The notes under the pieces were generated by a model. The model saw nothing but the letters and a program-made list of their open reading frames with translations. It was not told where the DNA came from and did not search any database. A stretch of DNA of 64,000 nt from Gymnothorax reevesii (taxonomy: Eukaryota; Chordata; Actinopteri; Anguilliformes; Muraenidae): positions 121,385,166-121,449,165 of the forward strand of contig CM056576.1 in the NCBI GenBank assembly GCA_029721435.1, given 5' to 3'. A program made the position numbers and the translations under genes. This document shows positions 1 through 12,600 of the stretch, piece by piece; the stretch's first letter is position 1, and each line of letters starts with the position of its first letter.

Positions 1-3000
1 CAACCCTATACCTAAACCTAGCCCTAAGCCCAGATTTAAGATTTGTACCCATGGTACCCACAACGCATGGTTTCTCAGACTTTACTATCTTTGTGAGGTA
101 TTTTGGTCCCCAGCGTGATATATAAACAAAACAAAAAAAACCACACGCACACATATGCCCAATGTGCAACTCCAGTTTGGGGGCATTTACAAATTGAGAG
201 AGTAAAAGTTGAATTGCAGTATGTTTTATATGTGGACCCCTCATATAAAACAAAAAACAAAAGGGACCAAAGAGACCAAAACAAAAAAACAATTCAACTA
301 TTCCATGAATTGTTCTGTGTTTTTTCGCTTATTTTTTTAATTTAACAGCAAGTACATGAAAGGACTGCAATTGATATCAAGTATGGCATTCGCATTTAAT
401 ATTTGCTGCAGTGCCAAAAAACTGCCACTACCAGGGAAGCTGGCCATGATTAGAGGAATTCTCTCCCCTTTATTTTAAAAAATCCTAAGACCCTGGATTG
501 TTTTAAAAAGTCTCATTACTTAGGAATTTTAAGATATATCTTTTTGTAAAATAGCTTTTATGTTATTCAGCCATTTAACATACATAAAGACTATTAGACA
601 TGTGACAGGTGAAGTACATACTCACATTCATATGTAAACGTTGAAACGCCACTAATAAATGCCAAAAACTTTAAAACAAAATATTGCACATAATTATAAG
701 AACTTATCATGTGACAGATCCATCCCTTTGGGGACTGTGGTCTCTATAGCTCATACTATGTCCTTACTGTCATGATGGTAATAGAAGAAGTTACAAATTA
801 GTTCCTAAAATTATTGAGTCACCATTGAGTACTCTGTTTCCTCTGCCAGAGGGTAAAAGCTTAAACTCAGAGGAGAGGGCTTGAAATGGACGAAACATGC
901 ACTGCATAACTTCAGACAGAAGAGCAGAGCACGGGAAGAAGAGGGCAACCCAGCACATCATTCGTTTCCATTACAAATGTCATAGGCGTTCACTCACCTA
1001 TATTTATTGCAGGTTGCTTCCTCTCCATAATACAAAGTGTATATCTCGATAGGCGATCCAGGATCATAATAATCCACAAAGCTTGGTTTTCAAAAATCGT
1101 TAGCAATTAGGCTTCAAGCAAAGCTGTTTGAATTTTTGAAATATTTCCTGTTTATCTTTAAATGACGTTTCTGAAGGTAACAGGTGGACACAAGGCAAAT
1201 CACGCTGAAGATCACGCATCAAGTTTCTTCATTGTGTGCCCACCTTACCTTATCCTGGAGATTCATTAATTAATACTTTGTTGCTAAAAAGCTTACTAAA
1301 CATTACCAGTGATTTTCCTTAAAAGCCAGAGCTTATTTGCTGTACTTGCTTGACTGACTGACTCAAGGTAATCTCATTATTTCCACGGTAGTGGAAATTT
1401 CTGCTCATTTGCATTATCACAGAGTAATGTGTACATATTCGCCCTTTTTTTTACTTGTCATACTAAGTTACACCAAGAGCAATCAAATTACTGTCTGAGT
1501 TTGCTTTTCCAGAAAGCATGTGAGATATTTTGGAGTGGCTACCTGCGCATTAGCAATTTAGCATCATGCTCAGAGCGGTGCTGGACATAACTAGGACATT
1601 TAAATATGGTGTTGAGAGGTTCAAATTGTAAATATCAGCCATTGGTTTATTTTTCCATCTATAAATAAACCATCTGTCATTTTGTACAATGACTTTACTG
1701 AAGCAAAGGGAAACAGCATGCTCTTTTTTATTTTTTTAAAGAGTGGATTGTATTTTTTTTTTTAAGGCTCTGAGAAAAAACAAATTTTTTGCCAACACGA
1801 AAGAACAGGCAGCCGATATCTCAATTCGGTAAAAATATGATTTAGGCAATTCTGCTATGAGGCTGACAATATGCATATATCTATTTATTTATTACTGACA
1901 TTTCATGTATCTAGATTGTTGAAACTAAATATCAGGTGCTGGACTATGGTTAAGACTTCTGGCAGTGACGGTGTACTTCAAAACAGCATTGAACCATATT
2001 CCTGACCTCTATGGTGATTGAGATACTGGGCTTTCTGTAATACTCTGTAAAAACAGGTGGAATCTGAATGGTGAAAGGTTTCAAAATAATTTTGCTTCAA
2101 TATTTTGAGAACATCCATTTACTCCAGATTGGTGTAAATTTCTCCATACCTGCTGCTCATCAAAAAAAATCTCCAAAATTTGATTTAGATTTTTGATTCT
2201 ATTTATAAGTTGATGAAAAAAAGAAAAAGAAACTGGACTTAGCTGAAGGATGACTGTTTGGTCATAACCGTTTTCCATGCCAAGTTTCACCCATTTGCTC
2301 CTTGAGTTATAGAGGAGGTCCTACACTAAAGCATACTTCAATTGCATAACAGGAAAATTACACAGTGGTGACACAGTGCAGTTAAAACACTGGGAAATTA
2401 CTGCTGTAAAGGGGGCATATGTAATGACTGAATAAAGAAAAATATTTCAAACAATAATCATAATTTGTGATCATTTAATATCGATATGTCAGCTTATTTG
2501 TTGCTCTTTGTTTTTAACTTGTTTTCATTCAATGTACTGTTTGTTACTTAAGTGGATAAAATAATACATTTCTTTGTGATTCTAAACTTTTGAACATTGA
2601 ACTAAAATTAAACCATAGCAAGTTGGTTGCAAAGTGTAAAAGCCAGGGAATCGCAAAAGTAGTCTGAGAGAAATCTCAAAATAATCCGTAATCTGCAGGA
2701 TGTTCCCTTATACCAAATACAAGAATTAACTTCAAAATTTTTGTCATCAAAACCTTGAACTGGAAATATATTGGATTTTGTAAAGAGAAATATACATTTT
2801 TTCAATCTTAATATTTTAGGAATGCAAACACTGTACTTGCGTATTTGCCATGGAATGGGTAACCATTTGCTTACATGAGGTATTATTAAAGAATGGGTTT
2901 CACTACAAAGGCTGATGATTTTGAGCCCTTCACTGTGAGATAAGGTGACAGAAACTGCCCACACTTGAAATAAGCATGGAGTCACAGTATTTACTTTCTC

Positions 3001-3455
3001 TCTGAATCACATGTGCACATAAGATTCAAATCTTTTGTGTACAATTTGTTTGGTTTCAGGTCAAAAACGTCTCCATGACCTCAAAACGATGCCTCAGGTC
3101 TTTCCTTGCAAAGGCGATTTTTCCACATTTTTTCTTATGAGTAACATTTGAGGAACAACGATGGCTGAAAAAGGTGTTTCCTCAGAGAGCCACTTTGTCC
3201 TTATTTGCACAAACCATTTGGCGGTTGGTTGACCGACACCTGAAAGGTACCAGATGGTTCCATCACCACACAGTGTTGGGCATTTATGAAAAGCGGGCGT
3301 GACTGTCCACGTGACCGACCAATCTTACTCTGAGTCACAAATCTTAGGTGAGCCCAGGTCATACACCAAACCCAGTCTTAGTTCCCACAAAGGCTTAAAG
3401 CTCAGACTTTGGGTCTTTATTGAACAAGAAAGTCTGGACTCCCAACCCAGTGAAG
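1..3455. other. non-coding DNA upstream of cldn18
   Basis: No coding exon can be supported here. The open frames are short, overlap on both strands and resemble no family I know. The first 30 bases are a degenerate run of CCTAA-like units. At roughly 90-300 there is a sequence bounded by TTTGGTCCCC and GGGACCAAA, which resembles a fish interspersed repeat but is not resolved further. The last few hundred bases before 3456 should hold the promoter and 5' UTR of the upstream cldn18 first exon. I see no unambiguous TATA box. Confidence 0.6.
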
Positions 3456-3675
3456 ATGAGTGCTACCATGTTGCAGACGGCCGGCTTTGTCATTAGCCTC
3501 TTTGGCGTTGCCGCGATCATCGCTGCCACAGGAATGAATAGCTGGAGCAAGCAGGACCGACAGGGGAATGTAGTGACCTCTGTCTATGTCTACAAGGGCC
3601 TGTGGAAGACCTGTGAGGTGACCACTGCAGGCCTCACCGAATGCAGACCGTTCTACACCATCCTCGGGCTGCCAG
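3456..3675 (+). CDS. cldn18: claudin-18, alternative first coding exon A (upstream)
   Basis: This exon encodes residues 1-73 and the first base of codon 74 of claudin-18, a tight-junction protein of epithelial plasma membranes. Residues about 8-27 form the first membrane segment. The first extracellular loop carries the claudin signature W30, G48-L49-W50, C53 and C63, followed by the family-typical TILGLP. The start MSATMLQ was chosen because it matches the MS start of mammalian claudin-18. An in-frame ATG at 3420 would add 12 residues that families lack. The exon ends CTGCCAG followed by GTTGGC, a weak but legal donor. Human CLDN18 also has two alternative first exons, one used in lung and one in stomach. 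Which of them this corresponds to cannot be settled from similarity alone, because it shares features with both. Family identity is strong. Confidence 0.93.
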
Positions 3676-6600
3676 GTTGGCACTGATTTTATTGAATTTT
3701 AAAGGGATAAAACACAAATTTTAAAGACTCCGCAATGCAAATTTTCTAAAAAGAGCACACTTATGTGATGTTACATTCATTATTGTGGTTTTATTGTGCT
3801 CTGTTACACTGACTTAGAATGTTTGTCAAGGTCTTTGAATCTGTGAAAAAGGCAAGCACACTTGAACATGCTATCGATTGGTTCAGGGAATGGATCTCTG
3901 AGACAATGCTGTGTTTTGGGTTGGTCAGATGGTGTATTTATTCATTTATTTACTCCTAAAATTATGATAACTTTTTGCAGGGAAAAGCATTAGTCACAAT
4001 CTGCTTTCACAACAGAAGTTTATTAAAATCATGTTTAATTTTGCATATAGAAAGGCTAGCACAGTGGGTCCCCAAACTTGGCCCAGGGGCCCCGCTGTGT
4101 ATGCTATTTTTCTGTATATCATGTTTAAAGTCGTTATTTACTGACTTAAGCTGCATTTTCACAGAAATATCCATTTGTGGCATGCAGCATATAAGACCCT
4201 TCAAAATGCTATGTTTATTATTCTATATTGCAAGCAACTTCAGGAGACAACCTTTTCAAACAGATCAAACTGGACACTAGAGAAAATCAGTAAGCGCCAA
4301 ATTTTGTTGCCAAATACAAGCGTTCATAGTTCTTTCAAAATAATGCGCATGAACTTAATTACATGAACATGACAACGAAACAGAATTAACTCATTTACTT
4401 GCCAAATAAATTGGTAGTTTTCCGGACCGAGTGTCCTTGTTTTCACCAGTTAGGAACGTTTTGACCGTTTACCCTGATTGGTTACTTCTTTATGCAGTTG
4501 TTTCCAATACATCACAATCTGGATATGGAATTTTTATTTTGCATGGCATGCATAAATATCTGTGAAAACGGGACTTGAGAGGCTTATAAATAACTGCAAA
4601 GCTATACCATATCACACTGTGTTATTAAGCGATTGCCCAGGGGCAAAAATTACTGATCAATTTCAGCCAACCAGCTAATCAGTTCCCCAGGACTGAGTAT
4701 GGAAATCACTGGGCTAGCACATTTCATTGTCAACTGGAATACTGTGTCCCAATGTTGAACAGAATTGCTGCTGTCAATTTCTTTTCACTGGGATACATAC
4801 TGATTATTTATTATTTAAAGTAATTTATTCAGTTTGATATATTGAGGGCAGGCACTATAAATATTAACTGTAATCCAATAGGTCCAGACCCATGCAAAAA
4901 TAGAGTAATAGGTGAAAAACAAGATATTTGTGATTTTAAAAAGGTGGAAAATATGTTCCATTTGCACATAAGCTACAGCAAATAAAAAAAACAGTATTTT
5001 AAAATGCTCATAGGGCATAAAACACACATTTCTGACATCTTTAATAATTGTACATTTAACAGAAAAATAAACATAGCATTAAGGAATACTGTGTTTTGAT
5101 AATCATTTTATATAACACCAAACTGAATGTTCTATAAATCATGGAAAACTGTCAAAAACATGGCATGTTTTTATCTTGATATAAAGTCTTGAACTAATGA
5201 TGATTGGTTGTTGCTGTGCCTGGTTTGAGATGCGCCTTAACTGAATGGATTCTCTGTCCTTGAGGAATTTCAATAACTCCGTAATTGATTCTTCATTCAC
5301 TGTGAAACTCATTTTAATCTATTGAAACTAATAGACAGCAACATTTTCTGTTTCATTGGTTCACAGATCTTGATCTCATTATAATGTTTTGCATTGGTTA
5401 TTGTGTTATCCTGGTTAAATTTGCAGCAGGCACATTTTCTTGCACTATCTATTGTATTTTCAGTCTGTTGTGCGACCCGTACATGATGCAAGTGTCATAT
5501 CAATAAGCAGTATTAAATTATCAAGGATGTCATCACATGAATACACAACTTATCAAGGAAAACTTTGTAATCATATTAGAAAGCATTATTAATTAGCTGA
5601 ACTTCACTATTATAAAACTTCAAGGCAGGAACATGTCTGTATCCCCAAGGCTATAGCCATCACCAACAGCTTAATTTCAGGTTTATTTTCAAATGACCTC
5701 AACCGTATGCACCTTTGCTTGTTCAAATACTTTGTTGATCTCAGAGACTACGGAGACTTTGGGCTCCATCTCGGACTCAGTGCGCTCAGGTGCTAATACA
5801 AAACATTTCTATATTTGTTAGTTTTGCAGCAGTGCAAAGCCTGTCTTTCTCTCAGCACCCTCACAATGGAAAATAAATTAATGAGCGCCTGTGCAGGTTT
5901 CTCATTAAATTTAGGAGCACTTTTGATGTGGCTAAAATGCACTTGCAATCTGACCAGCTGATTACTGGACTTAACAACTACTTTGTTTTTGTTGCTTTAG
6001 TAATGTTATGATGTTGGTATTTTTGTGCGTGCTGCGCAAAATGAGCAGACTGTACTCACACAGGGACACAAATATACCCGCATAAAATATCAAGATTACA
6101 GTGTAGAATATTATGATTGCTTGCTTATTAAACGCTATAAAAATAAATAGAATAGAACTGCATTGGGTGGCCAATATATGGTCCAAATTTGAAAATTGCC
6201 ATATGGAAGAATAAATTGGCCAAAGGCCATTATTAGGAAAATCTGTATCATTTACATTTATGTTTGATGAAATATGCAGTGTAAGAACTGTCCTTCAGTG
6301 GAAAACTCACCAAAACATGTGAACCTTCCAGCACATTACTGCACTTGCAATATTGCTCTTATTTGGACAATAAAATAGCACACCATTTTATGGCATGTTC
6401 TAACATGGTAATTAGTTCTTTGCATTAGTTCTTGAGATGATTGTGACAAGATTTCCATACTTAAAACTTTTAAGAACAAGGTGAATCCAGTTGTACTCCA
6501 CAACTGACCGCACCATTCCAAAGGAAAAATAAAATTCCAAGAAAACTTGACTTCATAAGAGATGAGAAATGAAAATGAACATACAATATGAAACAATTCA

Positions 6601-8586
6601 GTCACTTTTAATGGGCTTCAGTGTGTACTTTTCATCAGAGGTAAATCTGGCAATGTCTTTTGAAATTCTGTGTCATATTAGTAATCTGCCAAGGGGATTA
6701 TACAGTTAGCTTCAGAGGGAATACTGCAAAATATTAAGATTGGTGCATCATATACAGTATTACGCCCAAAACACACCCATTAATTAAGCCACATAGTCCA
6801 GCCCTTCTGAGCTTTGTAACTGGCATTGCATCCCAAATACCCACTTTCAAACTTGCTACTTAAATGAAGTAGTATATAATCATTCCTTGAGTGATTTCCT
6901 TAAACTTAACAGCACACATTTCAATGGCAAAGCATTTATGATAAATGCAAGGTCAACATGGAGAGATTACCAGGCATAACCTTGGTTAAGTTTCAGTGGG
7001 GCGTTATGAGGACAGGCTATGACTAACTATTTCGTCGACCATATTTGGCCCTCGCTGCTACATGTGAATCCATCATGCTTAAAAAAATATTACATTACTT
7101 AAAAACCCCATGAAACAGTTACCAGTGCTTGATTAGCTTCCATGCATTTATATATTTCCTCTCAAAACAGGAGGCTAAGGGGCGATTTGTCAAGGGAATT
7201 GACTGACGTTTCTGCAGTAGCCAACAGAGATGAAGATGTGCTTCTTTTTTATATGTTAGTGAGAACCGTGAATTTCCATGAAACGCCCATTTTTTAATGA
7301 ATGGATTCCAACAATGTGACAACCAAGGAATGGAGGGAAACTGGATGAGATTATAGTCAGTGCAGCTAAGAACAAAAAGATGGCCCATTAGTGCTTGGTT
7401 GATTTTTCGCTTGCAGGCGACTGTCGATTGGTGGCACAATTTGAAGGTATGGGTCGATTGGTTGCACAATTTAAAGGTATGGGAAATGGAGTTTAAAATC
7501 TAGAAAGTGTGTCCTTGCACACAAATTGCTGTATGCCCTCGAGTTGTAAATGGGACATAGCTTGTTCTGCCACGCCGCATAAAACTGTTGCTGCATAACG
7601 CTGCTGGTTAACATCCTACTGCCACCCCAATTGTCAAAAAGGAGATGTATCCACTCACTGTTTGTTCTCTCTGGTCTCAAGCTCAGCAGGGTGCAGGATC
7701 TGTCAGGATCAGGACCTGGACACCAAACTGTCATTGCATCTATTTATTAATACTGCAATTAACTGTTTACATGTGAGTTGGCTGACAGTAATATATTTTC
7801 TTCATTTTCCAGTTACTGACAAACCATTAAATCAAAATTTTAAAATCTCTAAACTTTACCCTATCATAATCCTTGCAATTATTTTGCAGGTCAATAGACA
7901 AAAGAACAATGGGCTCTCTGTCCTGTTTTTTTTTTTTTTTTTTTTAACCTAAAGAGGTCTAAACCTGAACCTTTTTTGAACTTCAAGTTCAGTGATGCAA
8001 CTAATGAGGGAATATACACAAATGTTAAGTGGTTCATCCTTATCAGACAGAGTTAACATTGAGATCAGTTAAGAATTATTTATGAATAGCTTCTCAAATC
8101 ACAAGAGTCTCAATCGAAACCATGGAATAAAGGGGCCTTGTTGAGTACCGCGGATTGTGAATTGTGAATGTATTGCTAGGATATTTTCTGCTATTGGGGA
8201 TTTAGGAGTGAGAACTTAAAAAAAATAAATAAAAGCTATTATTCTTTGTGGTTATTGGATCTTTTTGAGGTCAAGTAAAAACCGACATTCAGGGCTCCTG
8301 CTCAGGAAATGGTACACTGATGTAATAACCGAAAAAAAAAAACGAGTTAAAGCAGTGAAAAAAACAGGGATTTCATTTTCATACCACTCCCTATATTACG
8401 CAAACACCGAATTTAAAAAAAAAAAAACATCTCGAAACTCTGCTCGCATATGAACAATGAGAGCAAACACAAGATAAGCATTTCTCACATTTGTACATAG
8501 CGATAAGAGGCACAGACCTGACTTCCATTTCAGGATTACGTGCGCACCGTCCAGGTGCTTTGCTTCCAATTCACAAGAGACACAAA
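3676..8586 (+). other. cldn18 intron between the two alternative first exons
   Basis: This is an AT-rich stretch of 4.9 kb with no supported coding exon. It should contain the promoter of the downstream first exon. A 30-bp unit around ATTGGTNGCACAATTT is duplicated in tandem at about 7427-7484. There is a poly-T run near 7926-7945. Nothing else is recognised. Confidence 0.6.
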
Positions 8587-8806
8587 ATGGCTGCCACAAT
8601 GTTTCAGTTAATGGGATTTATGCTGTCGGCTTTGGGGTTGTTTTTGATAGCGGCCGCAACTGCAATGGACATGTGGAGTGTTCAGGATCGGACTTTTACA
8701 CTAGTGACAAGTTTCTATACTTATACTGGTCTGTGGAATTCATGTGTTGGGTCATCTTATGGAACAACTCAATGTCGGCCTTTCTATACAATTCTAGGGC
8801 TGCCAG
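8587..8806 (+). CDS. cldn18: claudin-18, alternative first coding exon B (downstream)
   Basis: This is the second, independent first exon. It is exactly 220 nt like exon A and ends in the same phase, so either can splice to exon 2. It encodes MAATMFQ, a first membrane segment at about residues 8-27, and a first extracellular loop with W30, G48-L49-W50, C53 and C63 at the same positions as exon A. It also ends in TILGLP. The donor GTAAGG is much closer to consensus than the donor of exon A. The MDMWS-QD stretch resembles human isoform 1, while the MA start resembles isoform 2. Tissue use is therefore inferred only in general terms: two promoters giving two versions of the pore-lining loop. Confidence 0.93.
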
Positions 8807-9627
8807 GTAAGGGAGATTAGACTTTGACCTGATTTTAGGTTGAACTGTTTTGTTCAGAAGTGAATGAAATATACTGGCATTTGTGTATTTTGAGGCCATC
8901 GGAACCAGCGGCATTCAACATACTACCTAACAATTACTTGCATGCTTCTCATCTTTGTTTGGAAAATATAGGCATATGTGAAAATTGATTTTTAAGAATT
9001 GACTATTATTTTCTTTATCAAGATTTATAAATGTGTTTTATTGACATTTGTTACAATTTCAGAAATTATTTTTTCCTGATTTAGGGCTATGTTTGACACT
9101 AAATTGCAAAGCTTCAAATACATTGCTGAAATACAGAGAATGCTTTTAAAAGAGTGATGGTCTCACTGATTCCACTGAAATGCATCATTCAACAAAAATT
9201 ACTGATGAGAAAATTTTTTGCTTGCATGAATCTTTCCATAAATATAATAATACCAATGTATAGCCATTAAAAGGTGTTGAGGTAATTTTGCAATCGTGCA
9301 TAGGTGCAAGTGTTCGCTTGAATATCAGCCTCATGTACATTTAGACATCATCCATGCTATAGTCTGCATTGCAGAAAGTGGATGCTTGCCCAATACCATG
9401 AACGTCTGTGACTGAGAAACTGAGTGGCTGAGTCAGTGATGAAGTAAAGCCATTTATAAGTGCAGTGTTGGAGTTTTTCCACGGAACCACTGGACTGCCA
9501 AAACAAATAGTCACAATCATGGTCCAGCCATATATTTTGTTTTGTTTTTGCAGTGGTCTGTTAGTGCCTTGTTTATAATGCCAGTATTCTGCTGTAAACC
9601 CACTGTGTTGTTTCTGTTGGCCCACAG
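8807..9627 (+). other. cldn18 intron 1 (3' part)
   Basis: This 821-bp intron lies between exon B and shared exon 2. It ends in a pyrimidine-rich tract and CCCACAG. Nothing else is recognised. Confidence 0.75.
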
Positions 9628-9792
9628 CCAGCTTCCAGGTCGTGCGAGCCCTGATGATTGTTGGCATTGTTATGGGGGCCATCTCTGCCCTCATATCCAT
9701 CTGCTCCCTGAAGTGCATCAGAATGGGCAACACAGATGATGAGACCAAAGCCAAAATGACCCTGGCATGTGGGATCATGTTCATCATTGCAG
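9628..9792 (+). CDS. cldn18: claudin-18 exon 2 (shared)
   Basis: The acceptor is CCCACAG and the donor GCAG followed by GTACAC; the exon is 165 nt. It completes codon 74 (Ala) and encodes SFQVVRALM, then the second membrane segment (about residues 81-101). The intracellular turn follows (CIRMGNTDDETKAKM), then the start of the third membrane segment (MTLACGIMFIIAG). The VRALMIVGIV and KCIRMG stretches are close to mammalian claudin-18. Phase 1 on both sides fits both first exons. Confidence 0.95.
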
Positions 9793-10609
9793 GTACACAA
9801 AGTCTTAATGGGTCTTTTGTCTCGGCTCAGTAGGGTAGCAATGTAAAAAGATCAATTGAATTGGATTTGTGGGCAAGACATTTGTTTACAGACTGCGACT
9901 GTCCATCTTTTCATAACATTGTATAAAAGCAATCAGAGATGGTCATGTATTATATGGCGATGCGCGAATAACAAAAATAAAAAAATCTACATGAAAGTTT
10001 AAATTAGGTGACCATTTTTCAAGGAATGATCAGACTAGCTGAAAACTTGCAATTAATTGAAATTAAGTTGCGTTATTGAGACTCCATTAAATTGCAGCAT
10101 TAGTTTAAAACTAGTGAAATGACCACAACAAGGCCGATAAATTAATACTTAGTTATGCCAGACACTGTGGCTCGATGGGGTAACATATTTTCATTTACTG
10201 AATTTAGGCCGGCAAGCCTCCCCAGATTGTTTCCACTCGACTTTTACCTGTAATACTGGAATCCATTTCTCTCAAAGCAGGATTACTATGCTGGATAACT
10301 TGACAGATCCCCCCAGTTCGTAGACATGAGGTGAAAAAAACTGTTATGAGTTTTCTTCTGCAGTTATCTGGCTAACATTAATCCTAATTTGTGGAGCAGA
10401 GCCCAGATCTTTATTGGAAACCATTGTCCTGTCAACATTTTTCACAATACTTCTTGTATTTTACAGAGTACTGATTTTGGTTCCCGATGATATTTAGCCT
10501 ATATTACAACAGCGTTCCTCATTGTCTCTTCCCTTTCCTTTCCGCTGTCAGCTAGAGTTGGCACAGGTGGAGTGAGGTCTTGCTAACCTCCATTTTGGTT
10601 CTATCACAG
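9793..10609 (+). other. cldn18 intron 2
   Basis: This 817-bp AT-rich intron has a GTACAC donor and CTATCACAG acceptor. Nothing else is recognised. Confidence 0.75.
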
Positions 10610-10751
10610 GCATCTGCGCTATAGCTGGAGCCTCAGTTTATGCACACCAAATTGTGACCACCTTCATGATGACCACATACAGTGCTGAATATGGCGGTGG
10701 GGGCATGGGTGGCTTTGGAATGGGTGGCATAGGAGGAACCTTGACGCCCAG
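10610..10751 (+). CDS. cldn18: claudin-18 exon 3 (shared)
   Basis: This 142-nt exon encodes the end of the third membrane segment (GICAIAGASVYAHQIV) and the second extracellular loop, ending in TLTPR across the splice. The loop is unusually glycine-rich, with 11 glycines in GGGGMGGFGMGGIGG, where mammals have only a short MGG stretch. The donor is CCCAG followed by GTAAGA. The preceding intron ends CTATCACAG. Confidence 0.94.
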
Positions 10752-10884
10752 GTAAGAACACTAATACAACATTACAACATTCACTATTTACCATGTATGG
10801 ACTCATATTACTGGAAGGGAAGTTGGTCATTTCCCGGAGAATCTGTTTATTTGATTTCAGTCTACGGGTTTCTCGATGTTTCAG

Positions 10885-10995
10885 GTACACTTTTGGCCCC
10901 GCCCTATTTGTAGCCTGGGTGGGAGGATCTGTGCTGTTGCTTGGTGGGATTATGAAAGCCCTTGCCTTCAGAGGACTGCAACCTGAGAAATCACA
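10885..10995 (+). CDS. cldn18: claudin-18 exon 4 (shared)
   Basis: This 111-nt exon starts after TTTCAG and ends before GTATGT. It encodes YTFGPALFVAWVGGSV and the fourth membrane segment, followed by the cytoplasmic ALAFRGLQPEKS. The YTFG.ALFV.WV pattern is diagnostic of claudin-18 across vertebrates. The 133-bp intron before it is short. Confidence 0.94.
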
Positions 10996-11520
10996 GTATG
11001 TCCAGACTTACCATGTTTACAAATCCTCTCTATTGTCATACAGTTTTCAGCGATAAATGGCATCAGTCACAGAAAACCGTATATGTATGCAAACTTAGTC
11101 ATTAAATCTAATTCACAAAAAAATCTTGCTTTTACTTTTGTATATCTCAAAATTTTCCAGATGGGAGATAGCTTGCTATCACATCTTTTAAGTTTCACAG
11201 GGCAAACCCTGACTTTCACGTAACTTGACGGTACAAAACAGAAGTACCTAAATAAGAAATTAAAGAGCATAAAAAAACCTTCTCTCTTTTGGTCCCAAAC
11301 TCCACTCTCAAAATTACAGAAAAGAATCAAACTTTCTTTTCATTTATGCTTTCATAAAGCATTTCCTTTCTGCTGGCAGAGAGCTGAAACGGAGGTAGCT
11401 GACAGAATATAAATTGTACTGTCTGTGTCATAGAACCAATCACATAATTTCCATAAACAGAATTAATTTGGATCAACTTAATTAGAAATTTTCAATTTTT
11501 CTCTCTCCACTATATTTCAG
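10996..11520 (+). other. cldn18 intron 4
   Basis: This 525-bp intron ends in a pyrimidine-rich tract and ATATTTCAG. Nothing else is recognised. Confidence 0.75.
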
Positions 11521-11611
11521 CTTCCAAGGAGTGGCTTACAAAGCACCTGCACAAGACAGGCCAGTCTATGATCATGAAGGCGGAAGACGTGACAACCAAA
11601 AATATGTCTAA
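11521..11611 (+). CDS. cldn18: claudin-18 exon 5, C-terminal tail and stop
   Basis: This exon encodes the cytoplasmic tail from His/Phe-Gln-Gly through DNQKYV and a TAA stop at 11609-11611. The final Tyr-Val is the claudin PDZ-binding end, which binds ZO-type scaffold proteins. The five-exon sum is 729 nt (242 residues), slightly shorter than human claudin-18 (261) because the tail is shorter. No frame break exists in any exon. Confidence 0.93.
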
Positions 11612-11751
11612 GCACTGCACTACTTTTGTAGCTTTTGTCCAAGGCAAAATTTAGATGCAAGTTATTGCAGCTCCAACTACCATGTAATGTCATGGTTTTC
11701 CTTTTATGGATATGCAGGTTTGTGAGGATTGAATGCTTGTTACTAACGAAG

Positions 11752-11757
11752 AATAAA
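11752..11757 (+). terminator. candidate proximal polyadenylation signal of cldn18
   Basis: This is a canonical AATAAA 141 nt after the stop codon. A T-rich stretch lies about 65-80 nt downstream, which is rather far, so the distal signal at 12567-12572 may be the main one. Confidence 0.45.
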
Positions 11758-12566
11758 CGGCTCGTGTTAAAGTTGGCTTTTAAAATATTATCTTTCTCTT
11801 CTACCCAGTGGGATTTAATTTTAATTTTTTTTTTTTTTTAGGACTGTTTTAGTTGCACCATTTGTTTTACATACATGATGTTGTGTTCGATTTTACATGT
11901 GGTAGAAAAAGGCTGAATGACTATGTAAATTTCAAAAAGTTTTCAAATGATGATGTAGTGTATTTAGATAACTCGTCACTGACAAATACACTCTTCTTTT
12001 TTTACTTTGGTCTTCAATTCCATGTGTCATGGTGAGTTTACAAGACACTAAACTATCCTACATTACAAAAAGCAATGTTCCTTGACTCACAGTATACACA
12101 CATTTACTCTTTTTTTCTGATGATAACATCAGGGATGTGAAAAATTCAGGTGGACCCATCTCTGTTCACTTTCCTTCATATTTACTGAAGACCTCCATGT
12201 CGCAAATGCAAGTTGTCACTTCTCTTTTTATTTTGCTTACTTCCTGAAAACAAGCTTTCAGTATTGTTTAATGGAAATATGTTTCTGGGGGGTTGATTGG
12301 CTAAATATATTTTTAATTTCTACCAAAAAACAAAACAAAACAAAACAATTCGTTTAAAGTTGATTATTTGCCATACAGTATATGCTTTCGCAGCCAACAA
12401 AACTGCAAAGCAGTGTCTTTTTTGTGCTATATTTGTGCCATATTGCCAAACATCATATCAGCAGAAATTCTAAATAAACAGGAGTATATATTTTACATAT
12501 GTGAAACATTTTTACTTGAATTTTTTTTTCCTTTTTTGAACTGAAAAAGTGTGCAAGAACTGCAAT

Positions 12567-12572
12567 AATAAA
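12567..12572 (+). terminator. candidate distal polyadenylation signal of cldn18
   Basis: AATAAA is followed within 30 nt by GTTTTTTA and further T-rich sequence, a good downstream element. Confidence 0.5.
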
Positions 12573-12600
12573 GTTTTTTATCCCCCTTTTTACAGTCATT

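Larger units (their letters stand above)
11612..12600 (+). other. cldn18 3' UTR (extent inferred)
   Basis: This is AT-rich sequence after the stop with several AATAAA signals: 11752-11757 (proximal), 12473-12478 and 12567-12572. The last is followed by a T-rich stretch, so a 3' UTR of about 1 kb with alternative ends is plausible. A run of ACAAA-like units occurs near 12325-12350. Confidence 0.55.

Noticed and set aside
3420..3455. Upstream in-frame ATG that would extend claudin-18 by 12 residues
   Set aside because: Family members start at the MS/MA directly before the first membrane segment. The extension is hydrophilic and has no counterpart.
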